A stretch of 64,000 nt of DNA from Rhizobiaceae bacterium. Its GTDB lineage: Bacteria; Pseudomonadota; Alphaproteobacteria; Rhizobiales; Rhizobiaceae. Shown here piece by piece: positions 25,570 through 34,965 of this stretch (position 1 is the first letter of the stretch; each line of letters opens with the position of its first letter). The position numbers and the translations under genes were made by a program. Below the pieces are notes generated by a model. That model was not told the origin of the DNA. It ran no database searches and was given only the letters and a program-made list of their open reading frames with translations. The DNA lies in contig JARGOX010000002.1 of assembly GCA_029233925.1 (NCBI GenBank), forward strand, positions 124,001 through 188,000, read 5' to 3'.

Positions 25570-28500
25570 TCACGCCGAACGGGGTCCGCGGAACACGATG
25601 TAAATGGCCGGAATGACCAGAACCGTCAGAGCCGTCGAGGATGCCAGTCCAAAGAGCAGCGAGATGGCGAGGCCCTGGAAGATCGGGTCGGTCAGGATGA
25701 CGGCGGCGCCGATCATGGCGGCCAGGGCGGTCAGCAGGATCGGTTTGAAACGGATGGCCCCGGCCTCCAGCAGCACATCGATCAGTTGCCTGTCCGGGGT
25801 GCGGCTGTGGCGGACAAAATCCACCAGCAGGATGGAATTGCGCACGATGATGCCGGCCAGCGCAATGAAACCGATCATTGACGTGGCGGTGAAGGGCGCG
25901 TGAAACAGCCAATGGCCGATCATGATGCCGATGAAGGTCAGCGGGATCGGGGTCAGGATGACCAGCGGCACCTTGAAGGAGCCGAACTGGGCCACAACCA
26001 GGATATAGATGCCCACCAGAGCCACCATGAAGGCGGCGCCCATGTCGCGGAAGGTGACCCAGGTCACTTCCCATTCACCGTCCCACAGAAGGGTCGGCAC
26101 GCTTTCATCATCCGGCTGGCCATTCAATCGGATCACCGGCTTGGGCAGATCGCCCCAGTCCATTGCATCGATGGTTTCCGCCACGGCCAGCATGCCATAA
26201 ATGGGCGCCTCGAATTCACCGGCCAGTTCGCCTGTCACCATTTCCGCCGTCATCATGTTGTGGCGGAAGATCGGATAGCTGGTCTCTTCCTCGTGAAAGG
26301 AGACAATATCACCCAGTTCAACGATGGCGCGGTCGCCCGGCAGGAGGTTGGCCGGAACGGGTGTTGAAAGCGCCCGTTCGTCCATCACCCGATCGCTCTT
26401 GGATAGCGCAATGCGGATGGGAATGGGATGACGCCCCTCACCGCGATGGGAATAGCCGACGGTCTGACCGCCAAAATAGGCGGCGATTGTCTGGAACACA
26501 TCGCCCTGTTCGACCCGGAAGAACTCCAGTTTGTCCTCATCGATGGAAATGCGCACACGCGGTGCCGGTACGCCGAATGAATCGTCAACATCAACAATAA
26601 AGGGCACGGCGTTGTAGGCCTCGCGAACCTTCGTGGCCACCGCTCGGCGGGTCTCGGCATCCGGACCATAAATCTCAGCCAGCAGCGTCGCCATGACCGG
26701 CGGGCCGGGAGGCGGCTCGACGACCTTGATGGATGTGCCGGCCGGAATATCCAGACCGACCATGCGCTGGCGAATATCCAGCGCAATGTCATGGCTGGTG
26801 CGGTCGCGCTCACCCTGGTGTTGCAGATTGACCTGCACATCACCCAGATTGGGCTGGTTGCGCAGGTAATAGTGGCGCACGAGGCCGTTGAAATTGAACG
26901 GCGCCGCTGTGCCCGCATAGCTCTGGAACGAGGTGATTTCCTCAACATCGGCAATGCGCTTGCTGATGGCAAAAAGCACCCGGTCGGTTTCCTCTACGGA
27001 AGAGCCTTCCGGCAGGTCGACAACCACCTGAAGCTCGGTCTTGTTGTCAAAGGGCAGCAGCTTGACGGTGACATGCTGGGTGTAAAACAGCGCCAGCGAT
27101 GCCATGGTGGCGACCCCGACGATCAGCAGGAACACGAGAGAACGGGCTCTGGTCTGCAATATCGGCCGGGCAATTGCCATATAGACACGGCCCAGGCCGC
27201 CAATTGCCTCGTGATGGCCTTCACCGGTCGAGGCCGCTTTGGCGGCAAATTTCATCATCAGCCAGGGGGTCAGAGTGACGGCCACAAAAAATGAAAAGAC
27301 CATGGCGGCAGATGCTGTTGCCGGGATCGGGCTCATGTAGGGGCCCATCAGTCCGGAGACAAAGAGCATGGGCAACAGCGCGGCGACAACGGTCAGCGTA
27401 GCGACAATGGTCGGGTTGCCGACTTCCGCCACCGCATCGATGGCAGCCTGAACGGCCGGGCGGCCATCTTTCATCGCCCAGTGACGGGCAATGTTCTCAA
27501 TCACCACGATGGCGTCATCGACAAGAATGCCGATGGAGAAAATCAGCGCAAAGAGACTGACCCGGTTCAGGGTGTAGCCCATGATCTGCGCCGCAAAAAG
27601 CGTCAGCAAAATGGTTGTCGGAATCACCACGGCAACCACCAAAGCGGCTCTCCAGCCGATGGCTACGGCCACCAGCAGAACGATCGAAATGGTGGCCAGC
27701 GCCAGATGGAAAAGCAGTTCATTGGCTTTTTCATTGGCCGATTCGCCGTAGTTTCGGGTGATCGCCAGTTCGACGCCTTCAGGAATGATGGTCGCCTCAA
27801 CAGCCTCCAACCGTTCGAGGATCCTGTCGGCAATCAGCACGGCATTGGTGCCCGGACGCTTGGCGACCGCGATCGAGACTGCCGGAACGCGCGACAGTTC
27901 TGCACCCTGTTTCCTGATCTGGCTGACGAGGGTTTCATTGGGCTGCGTGGCCAGGACGATTTTTGCCAGATCGCGGATATAGACAGGACGACCATCTCTG
28001 GCAGTCACCAGCAGATTGCCGATCTGGATACCGCCCTGAAGCGTCTGACCGGCGACCAGACCCACCTGTTTGCCGCCTGAACGCACCATGCCGGCCTGAA
28101 AGGACCTGTTTGCACCGGAAACCTTGCCGGCAAGCTGCTGCAGCGTCACGCCGAAAAGCGACAGTTTCTCCGGATCGGGCTCAACCCGAATTTCCTCGGG
28201 CTGGTCACCGACAATATAGGTCAGGCCGACATCGTCGAGCTTGGTGATTTCCACCAGAACCTCGCGCGCCAGGCGTGTCAGGTCATTGGCATTCCAGCGC
28301 GAAGCATTCTCCGGTTTCGGCGAAATGGTGACACCGACAATGGCCACATCGTCGATACCCCGGCCAACGATCAGCGGCTCGGGAATACCATTGGGAATCC
28401 GGTCATAATTGGCGCGGATCTTCTCGTGAACACGCAGGATCGCATCATCGGGACTGGTGCCCACCATGAATCTGGCGGTGACCATGACATTGTCATCGGA

Positions 28501-28767
28501 GGACTGCGAATAGAGGTGCTCCACACCATCGATGGACTTGAGGATTGTTTCCAGCGGCTCCGTCACCAGCTTGACGGCATCTGGCGCCTTCAACCCGTCG
28601 GCCTGGATGAACACATCGACCAAGGGCACGGAAATCTGCGGCTCTTCCTCGCGCGGCAGGGTGGTCAGCGCGATCAGCCCGACGGCAAAACTTGCCAGCA
28701 GGAAAAGCGGTGTCAGTGGTGAGGTGATGAATGCCTTCGTCAGGCGGCCTGCGATACCGAGATTCAT
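25570..28767 (-). CDS. RND efflux transporter permease subunit
   Basis: A 1065-residue AcrB-family inner-membrane pump with twelve membrane helices and two large periplasmic loops. Family motifs include 'FSIGILVDDAIVVIENIARHWAMKDG' in the TM4 region, which holds the proton-relay Asp pair, and 'LILTPIPLTFIGIMIGH' in the second half. The start overlaps the adaptor stop by 4 bp (ATGA), so the two are translationally coupled. It is the last gene of a unit that begins with sulfide:quinone oxidoreductase and an ArsR-family regulator. The sequence does not reveal the substrate; the context suggests response to a sulfur or thiol-reactive compound. No outer-membrane TolC partner is encoded nearby. Confidence 0.93.
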   Translation of the reverse strand: MNLGIAGRLTKAFITSPLTPLFLLASFAVGLIALTTLPREEEPQISVPLVDVFIQADGLKAPDAVKLVTEPLETILKSIDGVEHLYSQSSDDNVMVTARFMVGTSPDDAILRVHEKIRANYDRIPNGIPEPLIVGRGIDDVAIVGVTISPKPENASRWNANDLTRLAREVLVEITKLDDVGLTYIVGDQPEEIRVEPDPEKLSLFGVTLQQLAGKVSGANRSFQAGMVRSGGKQVGLVAGQTLQGGIQIGNLLVTARDGRPVYIRDLAKIVLATQPNETLVSQIRKQGAELSRVPAVSIAVAKRPGTNAVLIADRILERLEAVEATIIPEGVELAITRNYGESANEKANELLFHLALATISIVLLVAVAIGWRAALVVAVVIPTTILLTLFAAQIMGYTLNRVSLFALIFSIGILVDDAIVVIENIARHWAMKDGRPAVQAAIDAVAEVGNPTIVATLTVVAALLPMLFVSGLMGPYMSPIPATASAAMVFSFFVAVTLTPWLMMKFAAKAASTGEGHHEAIGGLGRVYMAIARPILQTRARSLVFLLIVGVATMASLALFYTQHVTVKLLPFDNKTELQVVVDLPEGSSVEETDRVLFAISKRIADVEEITSFQSYAGTAAPFNFNGLVRHYYLRNQPNLGDVQVNLQHQGERDRTSHDIALDIRQRMVGLDIPAGTSIKVVEPPPGPPVMATLLAEIYGPDAETRRAVATKVREAYNAVPFIVDVDDSFGVPAPRVRISIDEDKLEFFRVEQGDVFQTIAAYFGGQTVGYSHRGEGRHPIPIRIALSKSDRVMDERALSTPVPANLLPGDRAIVELGDIVSFHEEETSYPIFRHNMMTAEMVTGELAGEFEAPIYGMLAVAETIDAMDWGDLPKPVIRLNGQPDDESVPTLLWDGEWEVTWVTFRDMGAAFMVALVGIYILVVAQFGSFKVPLVILTPIPLTFIGIMIGHWLFHAPFTATSMIGFIALAGIIVRNSILLVDFVRHSRTPDRQLIDVLLEAGAIRFKPILLTALAAMIGAAVILTDPIFQGLAISLLFGLASSTALTVLVIPAIYIVFRGPRSA

Positions 28768-29771
28768 GGCAGGACCACCACATCGCCCTCGACGAGGCCG
28801 CTGAGGACTTCCACAAATGGCCCGGCATCGGTGTCAATTTTCTCGCCGGGAATAATGGTGACTTCCACGGTTTTATCGACCTCACGGATCAGAACATAGT
28901 CAAGACCATGGCGGGTCACGATGGCCGGTGCGGGCACCATCAGGGCATTGCGGCTGCCGATGGGTATGGAAACAAGTGTTCTTTCGCCGACAAAGAAATC
29001 TCCCAGTCCTTCCACCTCGACATCAGCTGTGACACGGCCGTCGATGATTTCCGGATAGACCTTGGCGATCTTGCCGGTGATCGATGCAGAGGCGTCGGTT
29101 TCCGGTGACAGACCACGCGTGCCGACAATGACGCTTTCACCTTCTGTTATGCCGGCGGCATGGCGTTCGGGCAGCGACAGCCGGAGGAAATAGCCCCCTC
29201 CGGCAATGCGGGCGATCAGTTCGCCGGGCAGGATGACAGACCCCTGCGTGACCGGAACAGCCAGAACGCGGCCCGAAGAAGGCGCCAGAACAGCGCCCTC
29301 CTTTGCCTGCTGGACAATAACGGCCTTGTCGGCCTCAACGGCATTCAGCTGGTTGAAGAGCACATCATATTGTGTCTGTTGATCGTCCAGCCGTGTCTTG
29401 GCGATCGTGCCACGGGTAAAAAGCTGTTTGGCGCGTTCGAGATTGTCGCGGGCGTTGTCCAATTGTACGGAAAGGGCCTCGTGGCGCGCGTCGATGGCGT
29501 CGAGCTGCAAGGCAATTTTTTCATCCACGACATTGGCGATGGCGTCGCCGGCCTGCACGGCGTCGCCTTCTTCAACAAGGATTTCGACGACAGAGCCGCC
29601 GATGCGCGCCCTGGCGGGAACCGTGTCACGACTCTGCACCTGGCCGAAAACCGATTTCATCACCTTTATGCTGGAGCGCGCGACCTGATAATCTTCCGCC
29701 CCTGCGGGAGAAAGACCCAACATCGCGGTCATCGCCAGCGCAATCACGGCCTGTGTGAGCGATCTTGACAT
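28764..29771 (-). CDS. RND efflux periplasmic adaptor subunit (HlyD/MFP family)
   Basis: A 335-residue membrane-fusion protein. It has a signal peptide (SRSLTQAVIALAMTAMLGLSPAGA). A lipoyl/barrel-sandwich half reads 'GGSVVEILVEEGDAVQAGDAIANV' and is completed by 'VLAPSSGRVLAVPVTQGSVILPG'. An alpha-helical hairpin lies between them ('LDAIDARHEALSVQLDNARDNLERAKQL'), then beta-barrel and membrane-proximal domains. The start at 29771 follows AAGGATG; a longer reading to 29807 hides the signal peptide. It couples the RND permease to an outer-membrane channel. It is preceded 60 bp upstream by the DUF2892 gene in the same direction. Confidence 0.92.
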   Translation of the reverse strand: MSRSLTQAVIALAMTAMLGLSPAGAEDYQVARSSIKVMKSVFGQVQSRDTVPARARIGGSVVEILVEEGDAVQAGDAIANVVDEKIALQLDAIDARHEALSVQLDNARDNLERAKQLFTRGTIAKTRLDDQQTQYDVLFNQLNAVEADKAVIVQQAKEGAVLAPSSGRVLAVPVTQGSVILPGELIARIAGGGYFLRLSLPERHAAGITEGESVIVGTRGLSPETDASASITGKIAKVYPEIIDGRVTADVEVEGLGDFFVGERTLVSIPIGSRNALMVPAPAIVTRHGLDYVLIREVDKTVEVTIIPGEKIDTDAGPFVEVLSGLVEGDVVVLP

Positions 29772-29831
29772 CGTATCATCCTTGCAATGCCTGCCGGTCC
29801 GTTTCACCGGACCGGAGGTAAAAAACTTTGA

Positions 29832-30032
29832 TTAAAACGCAGCGCCGGATTTAAAGCCGAGCTTGCGGAAAATCATTGCCGCCGGGCAAAAGCCGGTGAA
29901 TGCGGACTGGAACAGGTTCAAGCCGGCAAATGCAGTGAGCAGAAACCAGTTTGGGGATACAAAATAACCCAGTGCCAGTGAGACAAGGATTACAACCCCG
30001 GCGAAAGCCAATACGGCGCGACCAATAGTCAT
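29832..30032 (-). CDS. DUF2892 (YgaP transmembrane-domain-like) protein
   Basis: A 66-residue protein with two hydrophobic helices. It matches the DUF2892 pattern 'RAVLAFAGVVILVSLALGY....WFLLTAFAGLNLFQSAFTGFCPAAMIFRKLG', including the conserved FCP motif after the second helix. The same domain forms the membrane anchor of the rhodanese YgaP and accompanies BigR-type regulators in sulfide-detoxification operons. Its start overlaps the arsR stop by 4 bp (ATGA). The conserved Cys suggests a role in sulfane-sulfur handling at the membrane, inferred from family and context. Confidence 0.85.
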   Translation of the reverse strand: MTIGRAVLAFAGVVILVSLALGYFVSPNWFLLTAFAGLNLFQSAFTGFCPAAMIFRKLGFKSGAAF

Positions 30033-30424
30033 TTTTCATTCTCCTTCGATGCGCCCGCAATTTCCTTCGGGCAATAAATGTCCTTGAGCGCAATCAACAG
30101 GTGTTTCAACTGCGGATCGCCAAGGGCATAATAAAGCATCTGACTTTCACGGCGGTAGGTCACCAGACCATCCCGACGCAGTTTTGCCAGATGTTGCGAC
30201 AGAGCCGATTGACTAAGATCAATGGTCTCTGCCAACGCATGGACCGGACACTCGCCGACCGCTGCTAGTTTGCACAGAATCAGAAGCCTTTTCTGGTTGG
30301 ACAGGAGCTTCAGGACTTTCGAAACGTCCCGCGACCTGGCCACAAGCGGGCTGATATCCGTGTCATCTTTGATCACTGGAAGCGTCAATACGGCCTCCTT
30401 GAATTTGCGTGCCGGGCCGGCCAA
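30029..30424 (-). CDS. ArsR-family regulator, BigR/SqrR-like persulfide sensor
   Basis: A 131-residue ArsR/SmtB winged-helix protein. The HTH is 'ETIDLSQSALSQHLAKLRRDGLVTYRRESQMLYY'. Cys51 ('LILCKLAAVGEC') and Cys118 ('DIYCPKE') are 67 residues apart, matching in context and spacing the cysteine pair of BigR and SqrR that forms a disulfide or polysulfide bridge in response to persulfides. A third Cys59 lies nearby. It does not have the classic metal-box ELCVCDL. It probably represses the operon starting at the sulfide:quinone oxidoreductase gene, 45 bp upstream; an inverted repeat at 31814-31829 is a candidate operator. Confidence 0.88.
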   Translation of the reverse strand: MAGPARKFKEAVLTLPVIKDDTDISPLVARSRDVSKVLKLLSNQKRLLILCKLAAVGECPVHALAETIDLSQSALSQHLAKLRRDGLVTYRRESQMLYYALGDPQLKHLLIALKDIYCPKEIAGASKENEK

Positions 30425-30469
30425 TCCGGTCCGGCGATCGCATTGTGCAGCCCTCTATTCGGATGGTTC

Positions 30470-31762
30470 CTATTCCGATGGTTCCATGTGAATTTCCTTG
30501 AGTTTCTTGATGCCCAGAACATCGAGCGCGAGATTCTCGTAGAATGTCTCGCTCTTGCCGCGCCGGACCTTGCCAAGGAAATATTTCTCAAAGCCGATTT
30601 TGGCCAGATGGACCCATTTGCCCGACGACGACCAGTTGACATTGCGTGGCGGCATCTGCGGCTGGGCAACGAAGGCAAGACCCTTGTCACCAAAGTCGGC
30701 CAGACAGATCGCGTTCCAGGTTGCAACCGCCTGCGGTTCCTCGCCCTTCATCAGCGCGGCAATATTGGCCGCCGTTGCCGTCACCATGGACTCGATCATG
30801 AAACCGGTCTTCGGCACGCCGACCGGCAGCGGTGTCGGACCGACCGGCGGGATGGCCACACAGACGCCAATGGCAAAGACGTTGCGATATTTGGCGTTGC
30901 GTTGGTACTTGTCGATGGTGATGAAACCGCGCGGATTGGTCAGACCCTCTATGCCGGAGACCGCTGCAACGCCGCGAAAGGCCGGCAGCATCATGGAATA
31001 GGCGAAGGGCAATTCGTGGGCCTTTTTGACAGTTCCGTCATCATTGACCTCCTCGACATGCATCATGCCTTTGTCGACTTTGGTCACCTTGGCGTTGGTG
31101 ATCCACTTGATATGCTGTTCGCGCATGGCGCTTTCCAAAAGCGATTTGGTATCACCGACACCGTCAAGCCCCAGATGGCCGACATAGGGCTCTGGCGTGA
31201 CAAAGGTCATCGGCACCTGATCGCGTAATTTTGCGCGGCGAAGCGCCGTATCGACGATAAAGGCAAATTCATAGGCCGGGCCGTAACACGATGCACCCTG
31301 AACGGCGCCGATGACAACGGGCCCTGGTTTTTTCACCAATTGCTCGTAAGCCGCATGGGCATCCAGCGCATGGTCGATGTGGCAGATCGACTGGGTGTTT
31401 GCCTTTGGCCCCAGACCCTCGATCTCGTCAAAGGCAAGATCAGGCCCGGTGGAGATGATCAGATAATCGTAATCAATCACCTCGCCATTGTTCAGTTCAA
31501 TCTGATTCCTGTCGGGATGGATTCTTTTTGCGCCCTGCGGTTTCAACTTGATGTCCCGCTTGGCAAAGACCGGCACCAGATCGACAGAAATCTCTTCGCG
31601 CTTGCGCCAACCGACAGCAACCCAGGGATTGGAAGGAACAAAGGAGTAGGTGGAACCCTCGTTGACGACGGTCACCGTGCCCTCGCGCCCCACTTTTTCC
31701 TTCATTTCATAGGCCATGATGACACCACCCAGCCCGGCACCCAGAACGACAATATTGGTCAT
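30470..31762 (-). CDS. Sulfide:quinone oxidoreductase-like FAD protein
   Basis: A 430-residue flavoprotein of the SQR/FccB group. It starts with the Rossmann motif 'VVLGAGLGGVIMAYEM' (5-20) and has 'YDYLIISTGPDLAF' near residue 100. Cysteines at 127, 159 ('GASCYGPAYEF'), 301 ('VFAIGVCVA') and 353 ('AICLADFGDKG') are candidates for the redox-active pair. SQR oxidises sulfide to sulfane sulfur and passes electrons to quinone at the membrane; a related NADH dehydrogenase activity cannot be excluded. The start at 31762 follows GGAGG. It is the first gene of the arsR-DUF2892-RND unit. Confidence 0.85.
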   Translation of the reverse strand: MTNIVVLGAGLGGVIMAYEMKEKVGREGTVTVVNEGSTYSFVPSNPWVAVGWRKREEISVDLVPVFAKRDIKLKPQGAKRIHPDRNQIELNNGEVIDYDYLIISTGPDLAFDEIEGLGPKANTQSICHIDHALDAHAAYEQLVKKPGPVVIGAVQGASCYGPAYEFAFIVDTALRRAKLRDQVPMTFVTPEPYVGHLGLDGVGDTKSLLESAMREQHIKWITNAKVTKVDKGMMHVEEVNDDGTVKKAHELPFAYSMMLPAFRGVAAVSGIEGLTNPRGFITIDKYQRNAKYRNVFAIGVCVAIPPVGPTPLPVGVPKTGFMIESMVTATAANIAALMKGEEPQAVATWNAICLADFGDKGLAFVAQPQMPPRNVNWSSSGKWVHLAKIGFEKYFLGKVRRGKSETFYENLALDVLGIKKLKEIHMEPSE

Positions 31763-31813
31763 GCGATCCTCCATATCGGGCTGCGGTTCCATCCGGATAT
31801 CGCGCCACTGTAA

Positions 31814-31829
31814 ATTAGATGTTGCTAAT
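31814..31829. promoter_or_regulatory. Candidate ArsR-family operator upstream of the SQR gene
   Basis: ATTAG-N6-CTAAT is a perfect 5-bp inverted repeat centred about 60 bp before the SQR start codon, beside a TATAAG-like box on the minus strand. Its size and AT-rich character suit ArsR-family operators. The remainder of the 318-bp gap (31763-32080) is AT-rich with no credible gene, and must also carry the promoter of the GFA gene. Confidence 0.45.
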
Positions 31830-32080
31830 GTAGTAACTTATAATGTGCATTCAATGGCAGGTGGACATCCTGTGAGTTGATTGAAATCAACTGATTGGCA
31901 AAAAACAGGCTGCTTTTGTGCAAAAACGGTGCATTTATGGCTCTTTTGGTCAATATATTGTCATGGGTGACACCAGGCGCGCCTTTCCATGCCTCCGCAG
32001 TCGATCGGTTCAGGTTGAACATTGCCGCATATGCGTGCACCAATCGGATTGTCCATCCGCTGTTTCAAATGGAGAATGAA

Positions 32081-32569
32081 ATGCTTCTTTCCGGATCCTG
32101 CCATTGCCAATCTGTGACATTCACGGTCGAATCGGCGCATCCCTATCCATTCAATCTTTGTTATTGCTCGATCTGCCGCAAGACCGCCGGAGCGGGCGGT
32201 TTTGCCATCAATCTGAGCGCGTCATTCGATACGCTGGTGGTCGGCGGGGCCGACCACATACGCAGCTACCGGGCCCGTCAAAGCGACGAAACCTCAGGCG
32301 AGACGCGCGAAAGCCCGGCGGAACGAAAATTCTGCGGGAACTGCGGCAGCGCCCTGTGGCTGTGGGACCCGCGCTGGCCCGAACTGGTCCACCCGCATGC
32401 CTCAACCATCGACAGCGAACTTCCCGTTCCGCCCGAGCGCACCCATCTCATGCTGGGCAGCAAGCAGCCCTGGGTCCCCACCTGCATCGGCGCCAATGAC
32501 AAAACCTTTGACGCATACCCGGAGGAAAGCATTGCGCAATGGCACGAAAGACTTGGCCTTACGCGGTAA
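32081..32569 (+). CDS. GFA (CENP-V/GFA domain) family protein
   Basis: A 162-residue zinc-binding beta-fold protein related to glutathione-dependent formaldehyde-activating enzyme. The zinc cysteines are visible in 'GSCHCQSVTF', 'NLCYCSICRKTAGA' and 'KFCGNCGSALWLWD', the full family set. Most such proteins are uncharacterised and few are true Gfa enzymes. The ATG at 32081 is preceded by GGAG at seven bases; an in-frame ATG at 32069 would add four residues. It is divergent from SQR and appears monocistronic. A second family member is encoded at 60630. Confidence 0.85.
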   Translation: MLLSGSCHCQSVTFTVESAHPYPFNLCYCSICRKTAGAGGFAINLSASFDTLVVGGADHIRSYRARQSDETSGETRESPAERKFCGNCGSALWLWDPRWPELVHPHASTIDSELPVPPERTHLMLGSKQPWVPTCIGANDKTFDAYPEESIAQWHERLGLTR

Positions 32570-32595
32570 AGTTGGGGCTCATCCGGTAAAGCGGA

Positions 32596-33795
32596 TCACT
32601 GCTCCACAGCCTGCCCGAACAGGACAATCAGCACGGCAAGCAGGGTCAGACCGGCAAATGCCAGGCTGCGCCAGCGGTCGCCCTGGCGCCAGGCGTTGAG
32701 CATCGCGATGGAGGCCTGCAGTCCATAATAGGCGGCAAAGGCGCGTGAGGCGTAGCTGATGATATCAAAAATACCGGCTGACCAGGTCAGGGCAAGGCCG
32801 ATACCGGTCAGCATTACATAGGCCATGCGGGCGGAGACCCGTTTGCCCGTCAGTTCGGCGACCAGTCCGCCGGAACCGCTGGTGTCTGCCACGGCAGCAC
32901 TGAACTGCGCGGCGAGTGCCGCTGCGACAAGCAGCACCGGCAGGATCGGCGCGACAATGGCCATCATGTCAACAATTGCCGTTTCGGAAAACTGCAATGC
33001 GCCACGCTCGAATACAAAGGCGAGCAGCAGGATGTAGAGCATATAGATCGCTGTCGACAACCATTGTGCCCATTGCATCGAACGTATGCGGGTATGGCTG
33101 TCATAGTCGGCTGACAGATAGCGCGATGTCTCGAACCCCTGGACGGTCACGATCAGGCCGAAGGCAAGGGTCAGGGCGGGCCAGCCACCCAGATCGGGCG
33201 CATTGAATATCAGGCCCCCGCCCGTGGCCTTCCCATAAAAATACACGGCAAGGCCAAGCAGCAGCCCGGCAATGATCGCAAGCTTTGCCGTCACGGAAAT
33301 ATATTCCATCTGCTCCAGCGATTTGAAACCGCGCCGCCAGCCGGCGACAACGATGATCATATAGACAGCGGATGTGACAATTTTTGCAGGCAGCGGTTCA
33401 TTGACCGGCGTGAGGCTGACGCCGAAGGCGCCGAACAGATTGAGGTAATAGGCAACGGAAATGATATAGGCAAAACCCAAGGACCAGGACGCTGCCGTCT
33501 CGAGGCCGCCCACCAGCGGGCTTCGCTTTTCCCCCGGCCGCTCGATGACACGCATGTTGTAGCGGATGGCTGCTCCGTAGAAATAGGCAAACAGGCACAG
33601 AAGCGCCATGATCACCGGCGCATATTTGCCGTAGGCGGCATCCAGCAAGGGGCCCAGCACCAGAAAACCGCTGCCGATGATGGAAGCCAGCGGCGTGGTC
33701 ATGGCCCGCCATGTCACCGAGGCATAGAGGCGCGGCGACCAGAGCAGAAGCGCCGAGACCACGACAACCAGAACAATCGCAACATTGAGGATCAT
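32596..33795 (-). CDS. Polytopic membrane protein, APC/LeuT-fold permease-like
   Basis: A 399-residue protein with about eleven hydrophobic helices. The N-terminal 'MTTPLASIIGSGFLVLGPLLDAAYG' resembles the unwound first helix of amino-acid/polyamine permeases (a GSGFL-type substrate loop), and 'GLIVTVQGFETSRYLSADYD' resembles the helix 6 region of the same fold. Overall similarity is weak, so transport substrate and direction are unknown. It converges on the GFA gene, with 26 bp between the stops. No strong Shine-Dalgarno is visible at the start, and the gap to the SDR gene (33796-33970) is shared as a divergent promoter region. Confidence 0.75.
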   Translation of the reverse strand: MILNVAIVLVVVVSALLLWSPRLYASVTWRAMTTPLASIIGSGFLVLGPLLDAAYGKYAPVIMALLCLFAYFYGAAIRYNMRVIERPGEKRSPLVGGLETAASWSLGFAYIISVAYYLNLFGAFGVSLTPVNEPLPAKIVTSAVYMIIVVAGWRRGFKSLEQMEYISVTAKLAIIAGLLLGLAVYFYGKATGGGLIFNAPDLGGWPALTLAFGLIVTVQGFETSRYLSADYDSHTRIRSMQWAQWLSTAIYMLYILLLAFVFERGALQFSETAIVDMMAIVAPILPVLLVAAALAAQFSAAVADTSGSGGLVAELTGKRVSARMAYVMLTGIGLALTWSAGIFDIISYASRAFAAYYGLQASIAMLNAWRQGDRWRSLAFAGLTLLAVLIVLFGQAVEQ

Positions 33796-33970
33796 GACGC
33801 CTGTGGTCTAACCTTTGTTGTTGGGCGGAAACCCGTCAAGGCAGACCGGGTGCTCCGCCGGATGGATCCTTGATAGGTCATGCGCGACAAGACAGGGTTG
33901 GTCAAGCGGTGAAAATGGGCCCAAGGTGATGACATAGAGCGGCAAGAGCAACGATATAGGAGGAACGACC

Positions 33971-34675
33971 ATGACTTCAAACAAGGTTGCGCTGATCACA
34001 GCCGGCGGCAGCGGCATGGGTGCGGACGCCGCGCGGCGGCTGGCAGGCGAGGGTTTTGACGTGGCCATCCTTTCTTCATCCGGCAAGGGCGAAGCGCTCG
34101 CTGGTGCGTTGGGAGGCATCGGGGTGACTGGCTCGAACCGGTCCGTCGACGATCTGCAAAGGCTGGTTGACCTGGCCATGGACCGTTGGGACCGCGTCGA
34201 TGTCCTTGTCAATTCCGCCGGACATGGACCCAAGGGGCCTGTGATGGAAATCAGTGACGAGGACTGGCACATTGGCATGGAGGTCTATCTGTTGAATGTG
34301 GTGCGTCCGGCGCGTATCCTGGCGCCCATCATGGCGGCACAGGGCGGCGGCGCGATCATCAATATTTCAACCTTCGCAGCCTTTGAGCCGGACCCGCTGT
34401 TTCCGACATCGGGGGTCTTTCGCGCGGCGCTGGCCAGTTTTACCAAGCTCTTTGCCGACAAATATGCGCCGGATAATATTCGCATGAACAATGTTCTTCC
34501 GGGCTTCATCGACAGTCTGCCGGAAACGGAAGACCGACGCGCCCGCATTCCCATGGGGCGTTACGGCAAGGCAACTGAGGTTTCGTCCCTGATTGCCTAT
34601 CTCGCATCCGACGAGGCCGCCTATATGACCGGGCAGAACATTCGCATTGATGGCGGTTTGACCCATTCGGTCTGA
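33971..34675 (+). CDS. SDR-family protein lacking the catalytic Tyr-Lys pair
   Basis: A 234-residue Rossmann-fold short-chain dehydrogenase/reductase-like protein. The cofactor motif 'ALITAGGSGMG', 'VNSAGHG' and the C-terminal 'DGGL' are typical, and the catalytic Ser is present (INIST). Where the family has YxxxK, this protein reads 'PTSGVFRAALASFTK': aligning RAAL with the usual KAAL puts Ser in place of Tyr and Arg in place of Lys. It may be a non-catalytic or divergent SDR. An AGGAGGAACGACC ribosome site precedes the ATG. It appears to be a single-gene unit. Confidence 0.85.
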   Translation: MTSNKVALITAGGSGMGADAARRLAGEGFDVAILSSSGKGEALAGALGGIGVTGSNRSVDDLQRLVDLAMDRWDRVDVLVNSAGHGPKGPVMEISDEDWHIGMEVYLLNVVRPARILAPIMAAQGGGAIINISTFAAFEPDPLFPTSGVFRAALASFTKLFADKYAPDNIRMNNVLPGFIDSLPETEDRRARIPMGRYGKATEVSSLIAYLASDEAAYMTGQNIRIDGGLTHSV

Positions 34676-34928
34676 CGTGTCAGGCCGAAGCTGCCTCCGT
34701 TTTTCAGCGCTGAACCGGATTGATTCATATTGACATCAACAGCGTTATCATCGACCGTCCCCGCGCAGGAGATCAGGTGACCATCGAAGGCGATTTAGTT
34801 ACCTGTTTGATATCCGCCTTGCCCCGCATACCCTCCTCATCGCCTGTTCGATGCCCGGTCATTCCGACGTTATTCTGGAAAGAATCTTGCCGGTTTTTGC
34901 CGTTCACGCCGTTGATATGATACATATG

Positions 34929-34948
34929 AAGACTTATATATATGTCTT
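34929..34948. promoter_or_regulatory. AT-rich palindrome in the bacterioferritin promoter
   Basis: AAGAC-TTATATATAT-GTCTT, a 5-bp inverted repeat around an alternating AT core, ends 17 bp before the bacterioferritin start. It may be the -10 region or an iron-responsive operator, but it does not match the Irr or RirA box I know. Positions 34676-34928 hold no gene. Confidence 0.3.
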
Positions 34949-34965
34949 GAAAGCGAGGTGATGAA

